Notes under the pieces: generated by a model
Databases searched by the model: none
What the model saw: only the letters and a program-made list of their open reading frames with translations
What the model was told of the DNA's origin: nothing
Assembly: GCA_026414975.1 (NCBI GenBank)
Contig: JAOAHZ010000006.1
Location: 1-64,000 of the forward strand
Reading direction: 5' to 3'
Source of the DNA: Bacteroidia bacterium
GTDB lineage: Bacteria > Bacteroidota > Bacteroidia > SpSt-205
Length of the DNA: 64,000 nucleotides
Shown here: piece after piece, positions 41,660 to 51,530 of the stretch
Position numbering within the stretch: position 1 is the stretch's first letter
Layout: every line of letters starts with the position of its first letter
Program-made: the position numbers and the translations under genes

Positions 41660-42634
41660 ATGAAAGCCTTAAGTACTACAGCCTTCTTGTCGGTTCTTCT
41701 CTACGCTCAGGCTTCTCTCCCTACTCCTCCTAAGTCCATAGATACGAAAGTGGAAAGGGATGTCCGAGGTGGGGAAGGCAACCGAGATTTTATACGCGGC
41801 TATGGATTAGCTCAGGAGGGCAAATACGCACAGGCTCTGCAGATGCTGGAGCGCAGCAAGAGTCAAGATCCCCACAATCCCCTGGTATGGTATTGGATTG
41901 GGTATTGTCAAGAGCACTTGGGTCAAAACGAGGCAGCTTTGCAATCTTATCGTACAGCCCTGCAGAAAAATCCGCATCTGGTTCAGGCTTGGTGGGGGAA
42001 AGGCAGTATCTTATTCAAGGACAAACAATATGAAGAAGCCTATCAAGCTTTTCAGCAGGTTATCCATTACGCTCCTAAGGAGCCAATAGGTTACTTCTAC
42101 GCTGGAGCTTCTTTGTGGATGATGGAGAGGAAGTTAGAAGCGGTTCCGCTCTGGGAGAGAGCCATAAGCTTGGGACTGGCGGATTCTATCGGTGCTCTGG
42201 TTTGGATTGGAGACGCTTACTGGGAGTCTGATAGCTTCAGTCTGGCAGAGGGGTACTACCGGCGAGCAGCATCCCATCCTCAAGCGCCAGCCGAGGCTCT
42301 GCTGGGCTGGGGCAAAGCTCGCTTGGCTCAGAACGACCCTCAAGCTGCCCTGCCTCTCCTTAGCCAAGCTGAGAGCCGCCTTCCTGAAGACCCTTCTCCA
42401 TCTTACTACAAGGGCATGGCTTACAAGCGTATCGGCCTTATGAAGGATGCCCAAGCCGCTTTTCAGGAGGCTCTCCGTCGTAAGCCCGATCACGCTCGCT
42501 CACTCTACGAGTTAGGGAAAATCGCCTTGGCCGACAATAAGGTAGACGAGGCGCAGATGTACTACGAAAAGCTCAAATCTATCAATACCCGTCTGGCCCA
42601 GCAGCTTCTACAGGAGATTCTCAGTAAGCGCTAA
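41660..42634 (+). CDS. Secreted or periplasmic TPR protein
   Basis: The 324-residue protein has a signal peptide (LSTTAFLSVLLYAQAS) and then about eight tetratricopeptide repeats covering residues 45-320, with repeats such as PLVWYWIGYCQEHLGQNEAAL, PHLVQAWWGKGSILFKDKQY and PSPSYYKGMAYKRIGLMKDA. No enzyme domain is present. It is likely a scaffold in the envelope. It ends only 8 nt from the convergent giant gene. Confidence 0.88.
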   Translation: MKALSTTAFLSVLLYAQASLPTPPKSIDTKVERDVRGGEGNRDFIRGYGLAQEGKYAQALQMLERSKSQDPHNPLVWYWIGYCQEHLGQNEAALQSYRTALQKNPHLVQAWWGKGSILFKDKQYEEAYQAFQQVIHYAPKEPIGYFYAGASLWMMERKLEAVPLWERAISLGLADSIGALVWIGDAYWESDSFSLAEGYYRRAASHPQAPAEALLGWGKARLAQNDPQAALPLLSQAESRLPEDPSPSYYKGMAYKRIGLMKDAQAAFQEALRRKPDHARSLYELGKIALADNKVDEAQMYYEKLKSINTRLAQQLLQEILSKR

Positions 42635-42642
42635 TAAAGGAC

Positions 42643-45600
42643 TCAGGGTCCTACGCTCTCCCGCAGCCCATTTTGATTCTGTAAGAGGAGGATTAGGGCG
42701 TCGGTTGCATTTACGACCCCATCGCTGTCTAAGTCAGCCCAAGAGAAGCCTGTCGTGACGCCGTTTCTTGGAATGAGGAACTCCCAGTCCGCCGCATTGA
42801 CCACACCAGCATCGTGGTGAGGTCCTGGGATGAAAGCATTGAATTGATCGGCACAGTTGCCCGTCCAGGCAGCTGCGCGCATACGGGGCGGCGAGACACT
42901 ACTATCAGCCAAGAGGGTGTAGTGGATATTAGGGATGCCCCTAAGCGCCGATGGATCAGTAAGGTCTAAGCTATCGGCTACACCAGCACCTCGTCCAGGG
43001 AGGGAAAGAGACGGGGTGTAAAGCGGGAGATGATTCGGTGTACGCACGACGAGGTATTTGGGAGGGGTCGTGTCACAATGACAAAAGTGTAGCACATCGC
43101 CATTATATTGGTCTCCTAAGGGAGCTCTGTAAAAGAATATTCGCCCCACTGTATCTATGAGACCGTAGGTGCTATCCACGCGCATACCAGTCGTGGCGTC
43201 ATACAGCTCTACGAGTGCTATCTGGGACCAGTTAGGATTGCACCACCAAGTGTTAGGGCTGGGGCATCCTCCTGAGGGTGGATCAAGTAGGCTTAGGTTC
43301 CACATTCTAGCCAAGGAGTCGCCTTTGGGACGCGGTAGTTTCCATAAAGAGTCGGCTGTAACTCCACTGGTACGCTCATTGTAGTAACCTATGTTATGGC
43401 GATTCAGGAAGGGGTGGGGTCTCATCCATTGCTCGCGCCCCGACTGAGATGCCCAAGGCCCCTCTAAGGCTGCCCGAAGACGCACACGATGACCTCGCCT
43501 TATCCGGATAGGATGACGGTCTTTGACTGAATAAAAAAGCCAACGCCACCGCGAGAGGGTCAAAAAAAGCGTATCATGACCTTGGGCGTTAGCTTGCCAC
43601 TGATGAAAATCCCGTTGGTGGGTAAGGGCAAGGGTAACCTTTCCTACAGCTCGATCTATCGTTCCAAGCCGGCCTCCTACTACGCAGCCCTCTTCCATAG
43701 GAAAGTCTCTCCTATCAATAAAGGAGCTAAACCACATGCCTTCACAAACTGTATCTGGTGCTACTATGTTCAGAGCTGTAAAACCTGGAAACTCGTACCG
43801 CCCATACCAAAAAGATTTGCCTAGCCAGCTGCCTCCGCACGTACCTATGCTCAAGCGAGTTGAGTCGGTAGAGAGGACGAGATACAGAGTATCTTGACTA
43901 TAATAGCTGGCTGAGGAGGCTGAAATGGGGCTTTCTGCTCGCAGCGTATCGCCCCACATAAAAATGTTAGCGACAGGGATAATAGCTCTAAGCTCGCTAC
44001 TTCCGCTTCGGTATATGATGGCCCCCCCTCGTAAAACGACATAGGGAAAGGTAGGAGCGCTTGGCTGCACATAGTCACTCAAGTCATAATCGCAGCAAGA
44101 AGACGCTAAACAAGCTAATATTGTATCGCGTCGCCGAGTTTGGAGATCGTACCATAGCATGAGTCGGTCACTCCCTCGGGTCGCATTCATGTAGAAGCCT
44201 GGCGAAGGCACAGGACTGAACTGTATGTCGTAGTAGTTTGAAGCTGAGCTCCCGTCAAGCGTATCAATGGTCTGGACCTGATAAATGCGACGCTCAGTGG
44301 GGTTAGTAGGCCAAGCTTTTCTCAGAAGGCGCTGAGCATTCAAGCAGCCAGAACCTGCTCGCTCCACCCAGTATAAAGTGTCTCCCCAGCTCGTGATGCG
44401 GGAGAAATCACCTGATAGAGTGGCAGCGCCTCCTACACCGTCTTGGGGACAAGGACTATTTCCTCCGCCTACTACGAGGTGAATGCTGTCTCGCTCTGGT
44501 GCAATCCGAGCTATGATCCAGCGAGAATCCGTAGAGGTCACCCAGTGTTGACCAAAAAACACCAGGTCTCCGTTTGAGGTGCAGGTAGGCGACCGGACCT
44601 GATCCAACCATCTTTGGGAACTGCCGATAGGATAGCCTCCAGTGTGGGTCACGCCAGTAGCTGAAAAGGTAGCGCCCGCTCGGTATAAAAGGAGTGAGTC
44701 ATCCTTAGCTGCATCGGCGGTATCTAATCGCCAGAAGACCCGATTTTCTGATACGCTCCATAGAGCCCCTCGGACTCCGTCTCCAAAGAGAGAGGCTCCC
44801 CTAGACCCCGAGCCCGATACAGGCCATGAGCGCAGCGGCGTGAATAGGCCAGTGCTCAAATCTAACCGATACAGCTTGTAGCTATTAGCGAGAGCCTCTA
44901 AGAGATAAATCGCCTCTCGCCCGCCTGTCCATGCTTCCCAAGGGAGATACACGAGGCGGTGTATTGACTCAAATCTGCGCTCCTTTCGGTAAAAAGGTTG
45001 AGTGGCTGTAGATGCAGGAGGCAGAAAACCAGAAGCGGGTCCTTCACCCGCATACCGAACCACCATACGATTCCAGCGCAAGGCACCTGCTCGCTGAAGA
45101 AAGGGGATGGTCGTGCCGCCTGCATACAGCCAGACGGTATCAGTGATGTCAGCGAAGCGATTTCTCATTACAGGACTTCTCAGGGCGAGGAAATAGCGTC
45201 CAGGCGGTAGGCGACCTGGTGCGATGAGAGGCAAATTAGCCGACACAGCCCCCTCCTCAAAAGCTGAAGTCGGCCCAATCGGGTTGGCTGTAATTCTCGC
45301 CCATGCATGCTGAGCCCAGTAGGGGCGATCAGCTGGTACCCAAACCAGTTCTCGCTGGATAGAAGGGGCCCAAGTACCAGTTATGATCACAGGTTCACTG
45401 AAATGAGTCGTGTCGGGGGTACAAAGACTAAACGGAAGGGCGGATGTGCCATGTTTTATGCGATACAAGTCCAGTCGTCCTATCCACAATCGGGGTGGCT
45501 GATTAGAACTGTTTACAGGTCTTATAGTATCAGCAGCTCCACTGCTCCAACGGGGCTCTACCAGCACGCTATCAAGAGCCCAGCCATATAGATAAAGCTG

Positions 45601-47274
45601 AGGTAGAGTAGGGTGTTGGGCCATACCAGCGCTGACTACGAGATGTCGCAGGGGCTCGGTTGCTAAGCTATAAAGAGGTTTATAGCCTTGGAAACGCCAC
45701 TGAACCCCTTTCCACCTGACCCCCAAAATAAACCCCGCCTCCGCTCCTATGGGAGAAGCCGGAAGAGTTACACTACCCCCCCCTGCCAAGCCTTGCAAAG
45801 TCCAGCTTTGCGTTCGTATGGTACCGCTCAGATACAAATGGGGTTCAGGCCCTATAGGCCCCATTTGAGGCTCTATAGAAAGCCCTGTAAGCGTCAGATT
45901 TTGTACGTTGGTACCGATAGGAGCGCTGAAGACCGCTCTGTGACCCGTCAAACCATTACTACTAAGTAAGGCCCGGCATAAGATGAGTCTCGGTCCGTCA
46001 CTGCGTGTGAAAGTACCAACAAAAGGTAGGAAGTACCATGCCGTGTCAGATACAGCCCAAAAAAGCTCTCCTCCCGATGAACCCGTGCGCTGAAAAGCTA
46101 CATAGTAGTGAGGTGGTGCAGATTGGGGAATGGGGTTAGGGGGGGTTGCATACATAGCCAAGTTGTTGAATGCAGAGAACACATGAAGTCCCATCGTAGA
46201 GGCTCGTATGAGAAGGACTCGCAAACTTGGCTGATCTCCTAAGGCTGTCCCTGAGCTACTACCTACCACTCGGTAGCGTTTATTTCCCTGCTCGCGCAGA
46301 GCAACCACCCATCCTACGGTATCCGGACCGTATGCAAAAAGGGCTCGTCCATAACAAGCTGGATGGCTGCCCAAACTAACACTACTCTGTACTACAGAGG
46401 CTGAATCTACAGACAGAGAGGCAGGGTCTATCCGTAGTAAGGTAGCTTGCAAGTTGATACCTTCTGTGAGAAGCCCCAAGACTAAATTCAGTAACCCGGT
46501 TAGAAGCCCGGGCGAACCGATTCCACTGGGATTAAGGTAGGTCGATCCCGAAGCTGCTCTGTTAGTCTTTACTGTGCCACTAGCCCATAGTTTCCCTTCG
46601 TGGAGAAGGAGGGAGAAAAAGTTTGCTTCAAAGTTACTTCCATCACAAAGAGGGGCTGTGAAGCTCGTTCGTCCGCATCCCAATCGTAGCACTGTAACGT
46701 CCCCCAAGTTAGAGGGGTGTAGCCGCGCGATGAAGCTAAGAGGGTAGTTATCTAAAGTGCTATTACCTGTGATAGTAGCTGGGTTAAATAGAGGGTTCTG
46801 GTCGGTTGCGTAAGCCGCAGCGAGGCTACCCAAACCGCCTGTCGCTTGACCATGTAAAATGGCATACACTGTATGAGATTCGTCTACTAATAGCTCTACC
46901 CCTCGGATAGCCGATCCTCCCGCCGGCTGAGGGAAAAAATGCGTAACCCATATAAAAGCACCCGTCTGACGATTATAGGCGGCTATGTAAGCTGAAGTAC
47001 CCGGCGCATTAAGGCTAATAGGGGGGCCTCCGTTCGGTAGAGCGAGAGAGTCTAAAGGGTTTGTATAAGAAGCTGTACCGAGCGTGTAAACGGTGTCTCC
47101 CATGACGACAACTTTTCCAAGAATAGAACGAAAGTTAGGACCATTCTCGCCGATCCAGCCGACTGTAGGGGTAGCTCTTCCGGTAGTGCTATGATGATGC
47201 CAGTGCCAGACCCCTGCTGTCTGAGAGAGGACCACGCCATACCCACAAACAAGCCAAAGCGTCCGATAAAACAT
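42643..47274 (-). CDS. Giant secreted protein with dockerin-like C-terminal repeats
   Basis: The 1543-residue protein has an N-terminal signal (TLWLVCGYGVVLSQT). The body is beta-rich with many SBBP/propeller-like phrases such as GDTVYTLGTASY and AYIAAYNRQTGAFIWVTHF, and later GDGVRGALWSVSENRVFWRLD. The last 70 residues hold two calcium-loop-like units: AGVVNAADWEFLI and DLDSDGVVNATDALILL, the second a good match to a dockerin type I or EF-hand-like loop. No standard T9SS sorting domain follows. It is likely an extracellular or surface protein; function unknown. Confidence 0.78.
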   Translation of the reverse strand: MFYRTLWLVCGYGVVLSQTAGVWHWHHHSTTGRATPTVGWIGENGPNFRSILGKVVVMGDTVYTLGTASYTNPLDSLALPNGGPPISLNAPGTSAYIAAYNRQTGAFIWVTHFFPQPAGGSAIRGVELLVDESHTVYAILHGQATGGLGSLAAAYATDQNPLFNPATITGNSTLDNYPLSFIARLHPSNLGDVTVLRLGCGRTSFTAPLCDGSNFEANFFSLLLHEGKLWASGTVKTNRAASGSTYLNPSGIGSPGLLTGLLNLVLGLLTEGINLQATLLRIDPASLSVDSASVVQSSVSLGSHPACYGRALFAYGPDTVGWVVALREQGNKRYRVVGSSSGTALGDQPSLRVLLIRASTMGLHVFSAFNNLAMYATPPNPIPQSAPPHYYVAFQRTGSSGGELFWAVSDTAWYFLPFVGTFTRSDGPRLILCRALLSSNGLTGHRAVFSAPIGTNVQNLTLTGLSIEPQMGPIGPEPHLYLSGTIRTQSWTLQGLAGGGSVTLPASPIGAEAGFILGVRWKGVQWRFQGYKPLYSLATEPLRHLVVSAGMAQHPTLPQLYLYGWALDSVLVEPRWSSGAADTIRPVNSSNQPPRLWIGRLDLYRIKHGTSALPFSLCTPDTTHFSEPVIITGTWAPSIQRELVWVPADRPYWAQHAWARITANPIGPTSAFEEGAVSANLPLIAPGRLPPGRYFLALRSPVMRNRFADITDTVWLYAGGTTIPFLQRAGALRWNRMVVRYAGEGPASGFLPPASTATQPFYRKERRFESIHRLVYLPWEAWTGGREAIYLLEALANSYKLYRLDLSTGLFTPLRSWPVSGSGSRGASLFGDGVRGALWSVSENRVFWRLDTADAAKDDSLLLYRAGATFSATGVTHTGGYPIGSSQRWLDQVRSPTCTSNGDLVFFGQHWVTSTDSRWIIARIAPERDSIHLVVGGGNSPCPQDGVGGAATLSGDFSRITSWGDTLYWVERAGSGCLNAQRLLRKAWPTNPTERRIYQVQTIDTLDGSSASNYYDIQFSPVPSPGFYMNATRGSDRLMLWYDLQTRRRDTILACLASSCCDYDLSDYVQPSAPTFPYVVLRGGAIIYRSGSSELRAIIPVANIFMWGDTLRAESPISASSASYYSQDTLYLVLSTDSTRLSIGTCGGSWLGKSFWYGRYEFPGFTALNIVAPDTVCEGMWFSSFIDRRDFPMEEGCVVGGRLGTIDRAVGKVTLALTHQRDFHQWQANAQGHDTLFLTLSRWRWLFYSVKDRHPIRIRRGHRVRLRAALEGPWASQSGREQWMRPHPFLNRHNIGYYNERTSGVTADSLWKLPRPKGDSLARMWNLSLLDPPSGGCPSPNTWWCNPNWSQIALVELYDATTGMRVDSTYGLIDTVGRIFFYRAPLGDQYNGDVLHFCHCDTTPPKYLVVRTPNHLPLYTPSLSLPGRGAGVADSLDLTDPSALRGIPNIHYTLLADSSVSPPRMRAAAWTGNCADQFNAFIPGPHHDAGVVNAADWEFLIPRNGVTTGFSWADLDSDGVVNATDALILLLQNQNGLRESVGP

Positions 47275-47279
47275 CTTAG

Positions 47280-47287
47280 CAAAGATA
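47280..47287 (-). promoter_or_regulatory. -7 element TATCTTTG of the giant secreted protein gene
   Basis: Perfect TAnnTTTG on the minus strand ending 5 nt before ATG 47274. Confidence 0.65.
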
Positions 47288-47362
47288 TATCTTTTGAGTT
47301 GTGTGTGAGTACAACCTACTCAGTTGGTCCCTCTACGGTTTAGGCGAAGTTGAGTTATTCAG

Positions 47363-48705
47363 CTAAGGTAGGAGATGGCGCAGAAAGGCATAGGCAAAGC
47401 CAAAATACACCATGACTCCGAGAAGGTCCATGATGGAGGTAATCACAGGAGCGCTGAGGATGGCGGGATCAGCCTCTACCTTTTTAGCGGCAAAGGGTAA
47501 AATAATACCTATCAAGCTGCCTAGCACGGTAACGGTGATCATACTGAGACTGACGACCAGGAGGACATCACTGGTGAGGTCTTTCGTGATGAAAGCCAAT
47601 CCCGCTTCTAATGCCCCAATAGCGAGCCCTAAGGTCAAAGCAACGGGAAAGTCGCGCCCGACTATACGCAAAAAGTCTCGCAGCGTAGGACGGACCTGAC
47701 CCAGAGCCATCGCTCGGATGACTAAGGTCGCCGTTTGACTACCTGTATTCCCGCCCATGTCTATGATAGGAGCGATGAAGGCGGCAAGGATGAGCACGGC
47801 TCCAAGCATTTCCTGCTGGGCAGCGATAAAAGTGGAAGTAAAAGCCCCAAAGAAGGTTAGCAGCGCCAGCCACAAAAACCTTCCCATGAAAATGCGACGG
47901 AGGGGGTCTCTTAGCATGTCAATATCTTCTCCCTTGGGAGGTATGCCGGGGGTCCCCCCAAAACGCACGATACGGCGCATCTCCCGTTCTTGAATCTCTC
48001 GTAGCATCCGTTCAGCGTGTATCACGCCGAGCAATCGTCCCTCTTTGTCTACCATGGGGAGAAGATTGAGACGCTTTTCCACAAACATCTCTGCGACGCG
48101 CTCCTCGGGCGCATAGGCAGAGACGGCGACATGAGCTTCCCGCGCCAGTTGGATGAGGCGATGCTGAGGAGGGGCTTTGACCAGGCGGGAAAGCTCCACA
48201 TACCCTTTGAATAGACGCCTCTCACCCAGGACGAAGACGACTTCTAAATCCTGTGGAGCAAGCGGGGAGAAATGAACTTCATCCAGCGCTTCCCGAGCTG
48301 TGACGCTCTCAGGCAGCGCTAAATAAGCGGGGTCCATGAGACGTCCAGCGCTTCCTTCAGGAAAGCCAAGTACCAAACCTACTTGGGTACGAGCCTCTTC
48401 GGGCAGCTCACGGAGGACCCGCTTGACAACCTTTGCTGGAAGCTCCTCTAAGAGTTCAGCCTGCCGCTCTCTATCCAACTCCCCCAAAACTCTATGAGCT
48501 GCGGGTCCTCCATCGCTCGCACCAGTTCGTTTTGCTCCGCTCGGTCCATCTGCTCGAAGACTTCTAAGGCCTTAGCTTTCTCCAGCAGCCGAAATGTCAG
48601 TACTCGCTCGGTCGGAGGCATCTCTCGCAAGCGCATGAGGATACCCTCCACAGAGAGGCGATTGAGGCGTGCTTTTCTTGTGTCCAGTTCTTGCGGCGTG
48701 ACCAT
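47363..48705 (-). pseudogene. mgtE: Magnesium transporter MgtE, interrupted by a single frameshift
   Basis: Two overlapping frames together make one MgtE. Frame 1 (48705 to 48448) gives the first 73 residues of the N-terminal helical domain up to QLIEF. Frame 2 (from 48487) continues with LGELDRERQAELLEELPAKV, two CBS domains (VAVSAYAPEERVAEMFVEKR, LLPMVDKEGRLLGVIHAERM), and five membrane segments with the Mg-selective signature PIIDMGGNTGSQTATLVIRA. Adding one T in TTTTGGGGG (48481-48489) joins them into a protein of about 447 residues, the normal MgtE length. Either a homopolymer sequencing error or a recent mutation explains it. Confidence 0.88.
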
Positions 48706-48720
48706 AGACTACATCAGGTT

Positions 48721-50295
48721 TTAGAATATGTGTTGAAAAGCAAAGAATGTTTGTGTCCCCTCGCGACTGCGAGCAATATCCCAGCGAAGGATGGTACTCT
48801 GATTCCAGGCGATACGCAAGCCGCCCCCGGGAGCGCCTATCCAGCCCTCGGTAGACGCTTTGATTTGACGGAGGTGGTCCCAGACACTCCCTGCATCATA
48901 AAAGGCCACGGTACCGATAATCCAATCTTGTTTGAGAAAACGAAAGCCATATAGATGGGTGCGAGCTTCTAAGTTGATTTGAGCGACGGCCGGCGCTACG
49001 AAGCGACTTTCTCGGAAGCCCCGAACGGAGCGAGCACCGCCTAACACGAGGATACCCCCAGCTTCAGCTTGGCTGGAGATGTCGTACAGCTCTATGAAGT
49101 TGATACGAGGGCCCCAGATGTACCCAAACGCCGATAACCCCGCAAAAGTTAGCCTTCCCCACCTTCCCCATCGCAGCGGTGTATGGAAGCCTACCGCCTG
49201 CACCATGACTTTATTCTGGCGGAAGTCACCGCCCAACCACGGTGCTTGGAGCTCATGCGAATACTCCAGAAATACCCCATGAGTCGGGTCTGGCTCTAAA
49301 TCACGAGTATCATACATAACGGCCCAGGCTAAAATGCTGGATACCCACCAGCGGCGGCTTTCTTCATAGCCTGTGAGGTTGAGCTGGGTCCAGGTCCCAT
49401 CGGCTACCTCTTCATCTAAACGGGTTCGGCGTTGGATGGCTTCCACGACCTGTCCTTGGGGTCCCGATACCCTAAACCGCTTGCCTGCATGGCTGCGAAA
49501 CCGGGTCAAGTCTACCTCATACCCTATGAAGAGACGAAGCCTGCCTCCCGCTAAAAGCCGCTCAAAAGCCACATTGTAGAGCTGAGACTCCAGCAGCATA
49601 CGGGTGTAGTTCTCATCCGTGTAATAGGCCCCATCTGGACCTACGAAAACCTCTGCCAGGGCTTCTTCGTAATCCTTGACTCGCCGAAAGGTACGGGGAG
49701 CTTCACCTGGCTCCCGAGCCGGGGCTACAAGAGGACGGAAGAGATGCTTTCGTCCGATCCCCCAGTACTGAGCATCGGGGTCCCGAATGATTTCAATGTT
49801 GGCGCGCATGCGATAGGGCCCATTCCCTAAAAAGGGTGCATCGTAGTTGCCCACCAGGTGATAACGGGTGTTTTGAAAGACAAAGATGTTCATGTCTATC
49901 CGATGCCGATAAGGGCTATAGGCGAAAAAGGGGTCCTTTCGCGTCTTGTTGATGTACAAGAACCCTTCTGCTCCGATGCCAAAGCCGCGTATGGGATCGT
50001 ATTCCCAGCGAGGCAATCCTGTTACGAAAGTGCCTTCCCGCTTCTCTGCCAGCTCTTTCTCATCCAAGCGCTTGAGTGGATGAATAAAAAACGGCGGTTC
50101 GGGATAGGTATCACGGAGAGGCACCGAGGGGGCTTCTGGGGCTTTTTGTCCGAGAAGCTGGGGAGAATATAGGGAGCTCAAGAAGGCAGTAAGCCATATG
50201 AGATGCCTTATAGGACGGACCTGCAGGTCTTTCTTCCATAAGCTGTGTGTTCGCCCAGGGCGAACGTCAGAAATTAGTCTAATCTTCATCGTCAT
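48721..50295 (-). CDS. Omp85/BamA-like outer-membrane protein
   Basis: The 524-residue protein has a signal peptide around residues 31-50 (IWLTAFLSSLYSPQLLG) and a beta-barrel. Its features are those of the Omp85 surface-antigen domain: alternating strands, the LGGARSVRGFRESRF motif (the VRGF motif of the L6 loop), AQINLEARTHLYGF, and a C-terminal Phe (FAFQHIF). No POTRA repeats precede the barrel. It may insert or export a surface lipoprotein or polypeptide. It lies 15 nt upstream of mgtE. A leader of more than 200 nt with a promoter may precede it. Confidence 0.8.
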   Translation of the reverse strand: MTMKIRLISDVRPGRTHSLWKKDLQVRPIRHLIWLTAFLSSLYSPQLLGQKAPEAPSVPLRDTYPEPPFFIHPLKRLDEKELAEKREGTFVTGLPRWEYDPIRGFGIGAEGFLYINKTRKDPFFAYSPYRHRIDMNIFVFQNTRYHLVGNYDAPFLGNGPYRMRANIEIIRDPDAQYWGIGRKHLFRPLVAPAREPGEAPRTFRRVKDYEEALAEVFVGPDGAYYTDENYTRMLLESQLYNVAFERLLAGGRLRLFIGYEVDLTRFRSHAGKRFRVSGPQGQVVEAIQRRTRLDEEVADGTWTQLNLTGYEESRRWWVSSILAWAVMYDTRDLEPDPTHGVFLEYSHELQAPWLGGDFRQNKVMVQAVGFHTPLRWGRWGRLTFAGLSAFGYIWGPRINFIELYDISSQAEAGGILVLGGARSVRGFRESRFVAPAVAQINLEARTHLYGFRFLKQDWIIGTVAFYDAGSVWDHLRQIKASTEGWIGAPGGGLRIAWNQSTILRWDIARSREGTQTFFAFQHIF

Positions 50296-50333
50296 AGGAG
50301 TTGGTTTGTGTCAGTTTTCAAATGGTTAGGTAT

Positions 50334-50352
50334 GCCTGGGCTAAGCTCAGGC
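50334..50352 (+). other. 8-bp hairpin in the leader of the Omp85-like gene
   Basis: GCCTGGGC, loop TAA, GCTCAGGC, with one G-T pair on the plus strand. No T tract follows on either strand, so it is not an obvious terminator. It lies 38 nt upstream of the Omp85-like start. Confidence 0.45.
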
Positions 50353-50427
50353 AGAGTCATGGCATGAAGGTCTTTTCTGCGTGTTTAGGAGCGGTAAAGA
50401 CGGCTCCCTATGGCAAGATAGTACGAG

Positions 50428-50526
50428 TCAGGCGCGAGACGGCGGGTGTGCTTGCCGCCCGAAATAGCGCATGAGCGAGCCCAGCGTAGAGAGGCTGCGT
50501 TCGGTGTAGAAGGCATGAGCTCGCAT
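50428..50526 (-). CDS. Possible small ORF (32 aa) behind a -7 element
   Basis: ATG 50526 to TGA 50428 encodes 32 residues rich in Arg and Ser (start MRAHAFYTERS, end HPPSRA). A perfect -7 box ends 7 nt before the ATG. No homologue is recognised and there is no membrane segment. It could instead be part of an untranslated leader or a small RNA that reads towards the Omp85-like gene. Confidence 0.28.
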   Translation of the reverse strand: MRAHAFYTERSLSTLGSLMRYFGRQAHPPSRA

Positions 50527-50533
50527 GGCGCCG

Positions 50534-50541
50534 CAAAGGTA
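50534..50541 (-). promoter_or_regulatory. -7 element TACCTTTG upstream of the Omp85-like gene
   Basis: Perfect TAnnTTTG on the minus strand in the 285-nt gap between tadA and the Omp85-like gene, 239 nt before that gene's start. The rest of the gap holds only the small ORF and one hairpin. Confidence 0.5.
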
Positions 50542-50580
50542 GGGTTTTTCAGGGCAAATCTCCAAACGCTCTATTACTGT

Positions 50581-51024
50581 CTATAGGCGCCGCTCTTGAA
50601 AAAATCGCTTTAGTAGGGCGAGGGCCTCCTGTTCAAAAGGGCCTTGACGCCATTGGGTTTTAGGGTGCAAGGGAGAAGGTTTATAACGAGAAAAGCCCCG
50701 CTCTGGGTCCGAGGCAGCAAAGACGATTTCACCGATCTGCACCCAAGCGAGGGCGCCGGCACACATGGCGCAAGGTTCAAGGGTAATATACATCACAGCT
50801 TGCCGTAAATACTTGCTGCGTAGATGAGCTGTAGCTGCTGTCAAGCATAGCATTTCTGCATGAGCTGTGGCATCACAGAGCTGCTCGGTGCGATTGTGGT
50901 CGCGGGCAATGAGCTCACCCCCTAAAGTTAGTACCGCTCCCACGGGTACCTCCCCTTCCTCATAGGCTAACTGCGCCTCCTCTATGGCTATCCGCATGAA
51001 GTGGTAGTCTCTATCCTGAATCAC
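50581..51024 (-). CDS. tadA: tRNA-specific adenosine deaminase TadA
   Basis: TadA converts A34 to inosine in tRNA-Arg(ACG). The 147-residue deaminase fold shows [21 protein letters not shown], the zinc-site motif TAHAEML with the catalytic Glu, and [29 protein letters not shown]. Length is normal. It overlaps the upstream macrodomain gene by 14 nt. Confidence 0.95.
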   Translation of the reverse strand: MIQDRDYHFMRIAIEEAQLAYEEGEVPVGAVLTLGGELIARDHNRTEQLCDATAHAEMLCLTAATAHLRSKYLRQAVMYITLEPCAMCAGALAWVQIGEIVFAASDPERGFSRYKPSPLHPKTQWRQGPFEQEALALLKRFFQERRL

Positions 51025-51526
51025 GGGTCAGCTTGATTAGAGCTTGATGATAGGCAGCGAAAGTGTTTTCATCAAAAGCCACCATGTAGAGAGCATCAAA
51101 GTGAGGAGCTTCTTCTAAGAGGACTCGTATGGCTATTGGGGCAGCTGCCTCTACTGGGTAGCCGTAGATGCCTGTGCTGATAGAGGGAAAAGCTACGGTG
51201 CGCAGTCCCTGAGATTGAGCGAGGGCGAGACTGCTTCGGTAAGCTTTTTCTAATAGCTTGTCTTCCCCGAAGGTCCCGCCTCGCCAGATGGGGCCGACGG
51301 TGTGAATCACATAGCGAGCAGGTAAGCGATACCCCGGAGTGAGGCGGGCTTCACCTGTAGGGCAAGGGGCTACGCGCCGACAGGCTTCTGCTAACTCTGG
51401 GCCTGCCGCTCGGTGAATAGCCCCCGAGACACCTCCTCCAGGCAAAAGGGCTTCGTTGGCAGCATTGACAATGACATCTACCTCCATCTTGGTGATATCG
51501 CCTCGTATGACCTCTACTTTACCCAT
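51011..51526 (-). CDS. Macrodomain protein (O-acetyl-ADP-ribose deacetylase-like)
   Basis: A 171-residue single macrodomain of the YmdB/MacroD type. It has the opening [36 protein letters not shown], the ADP-ribose-binding loop [17 protein letters not shown], and [10 protein letters not shown]. It probably hydrolyses O-acetyl-ADP-ribose or ADP-ribosylated targets. It is followed by tadA with a 14-nt overlap. A TAGCTTCG box, one mismatch from the -7 consensus, ends 4 nt before the ATG. Confidence 0.93.
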   Translation of the reverse strand: MGKVEVIRGDITKMEVDVIVNAANEALLPGGGVSGAIHRAAGPELAEACRRVAPCPTGEARLTPGYRLPARYVIHTVGPIWRGGTFGEDKLLEKAYRSSLALAQSQGLRTVAFPSISTGIYGYPVEAAAPIAIRVLLEEAPHFDALYMVAFDENTFAAYHQALIKLTRDSG

Positions 51527-51530
51527 ACAG

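Noticed and set aside
48481-48489. Programmed -1 frameshift in mgtE
   Set aside because: The shift is in the right direction, but TTT TGG GGG does not give acceptable re-pairing of the tRNAs in the -1 frame, and I see no following hairpin or upstream stimulator. A missing base is simpler.
50431-50465. B12-box-like string (AGTCAGG...GAGAC) suggesting a cobalamin riboswitch
   Set aside because: It is on the plus strand while the downstream gene is on the minus strand, it has extra bases inside the box, and no other riboswitch elements are present.
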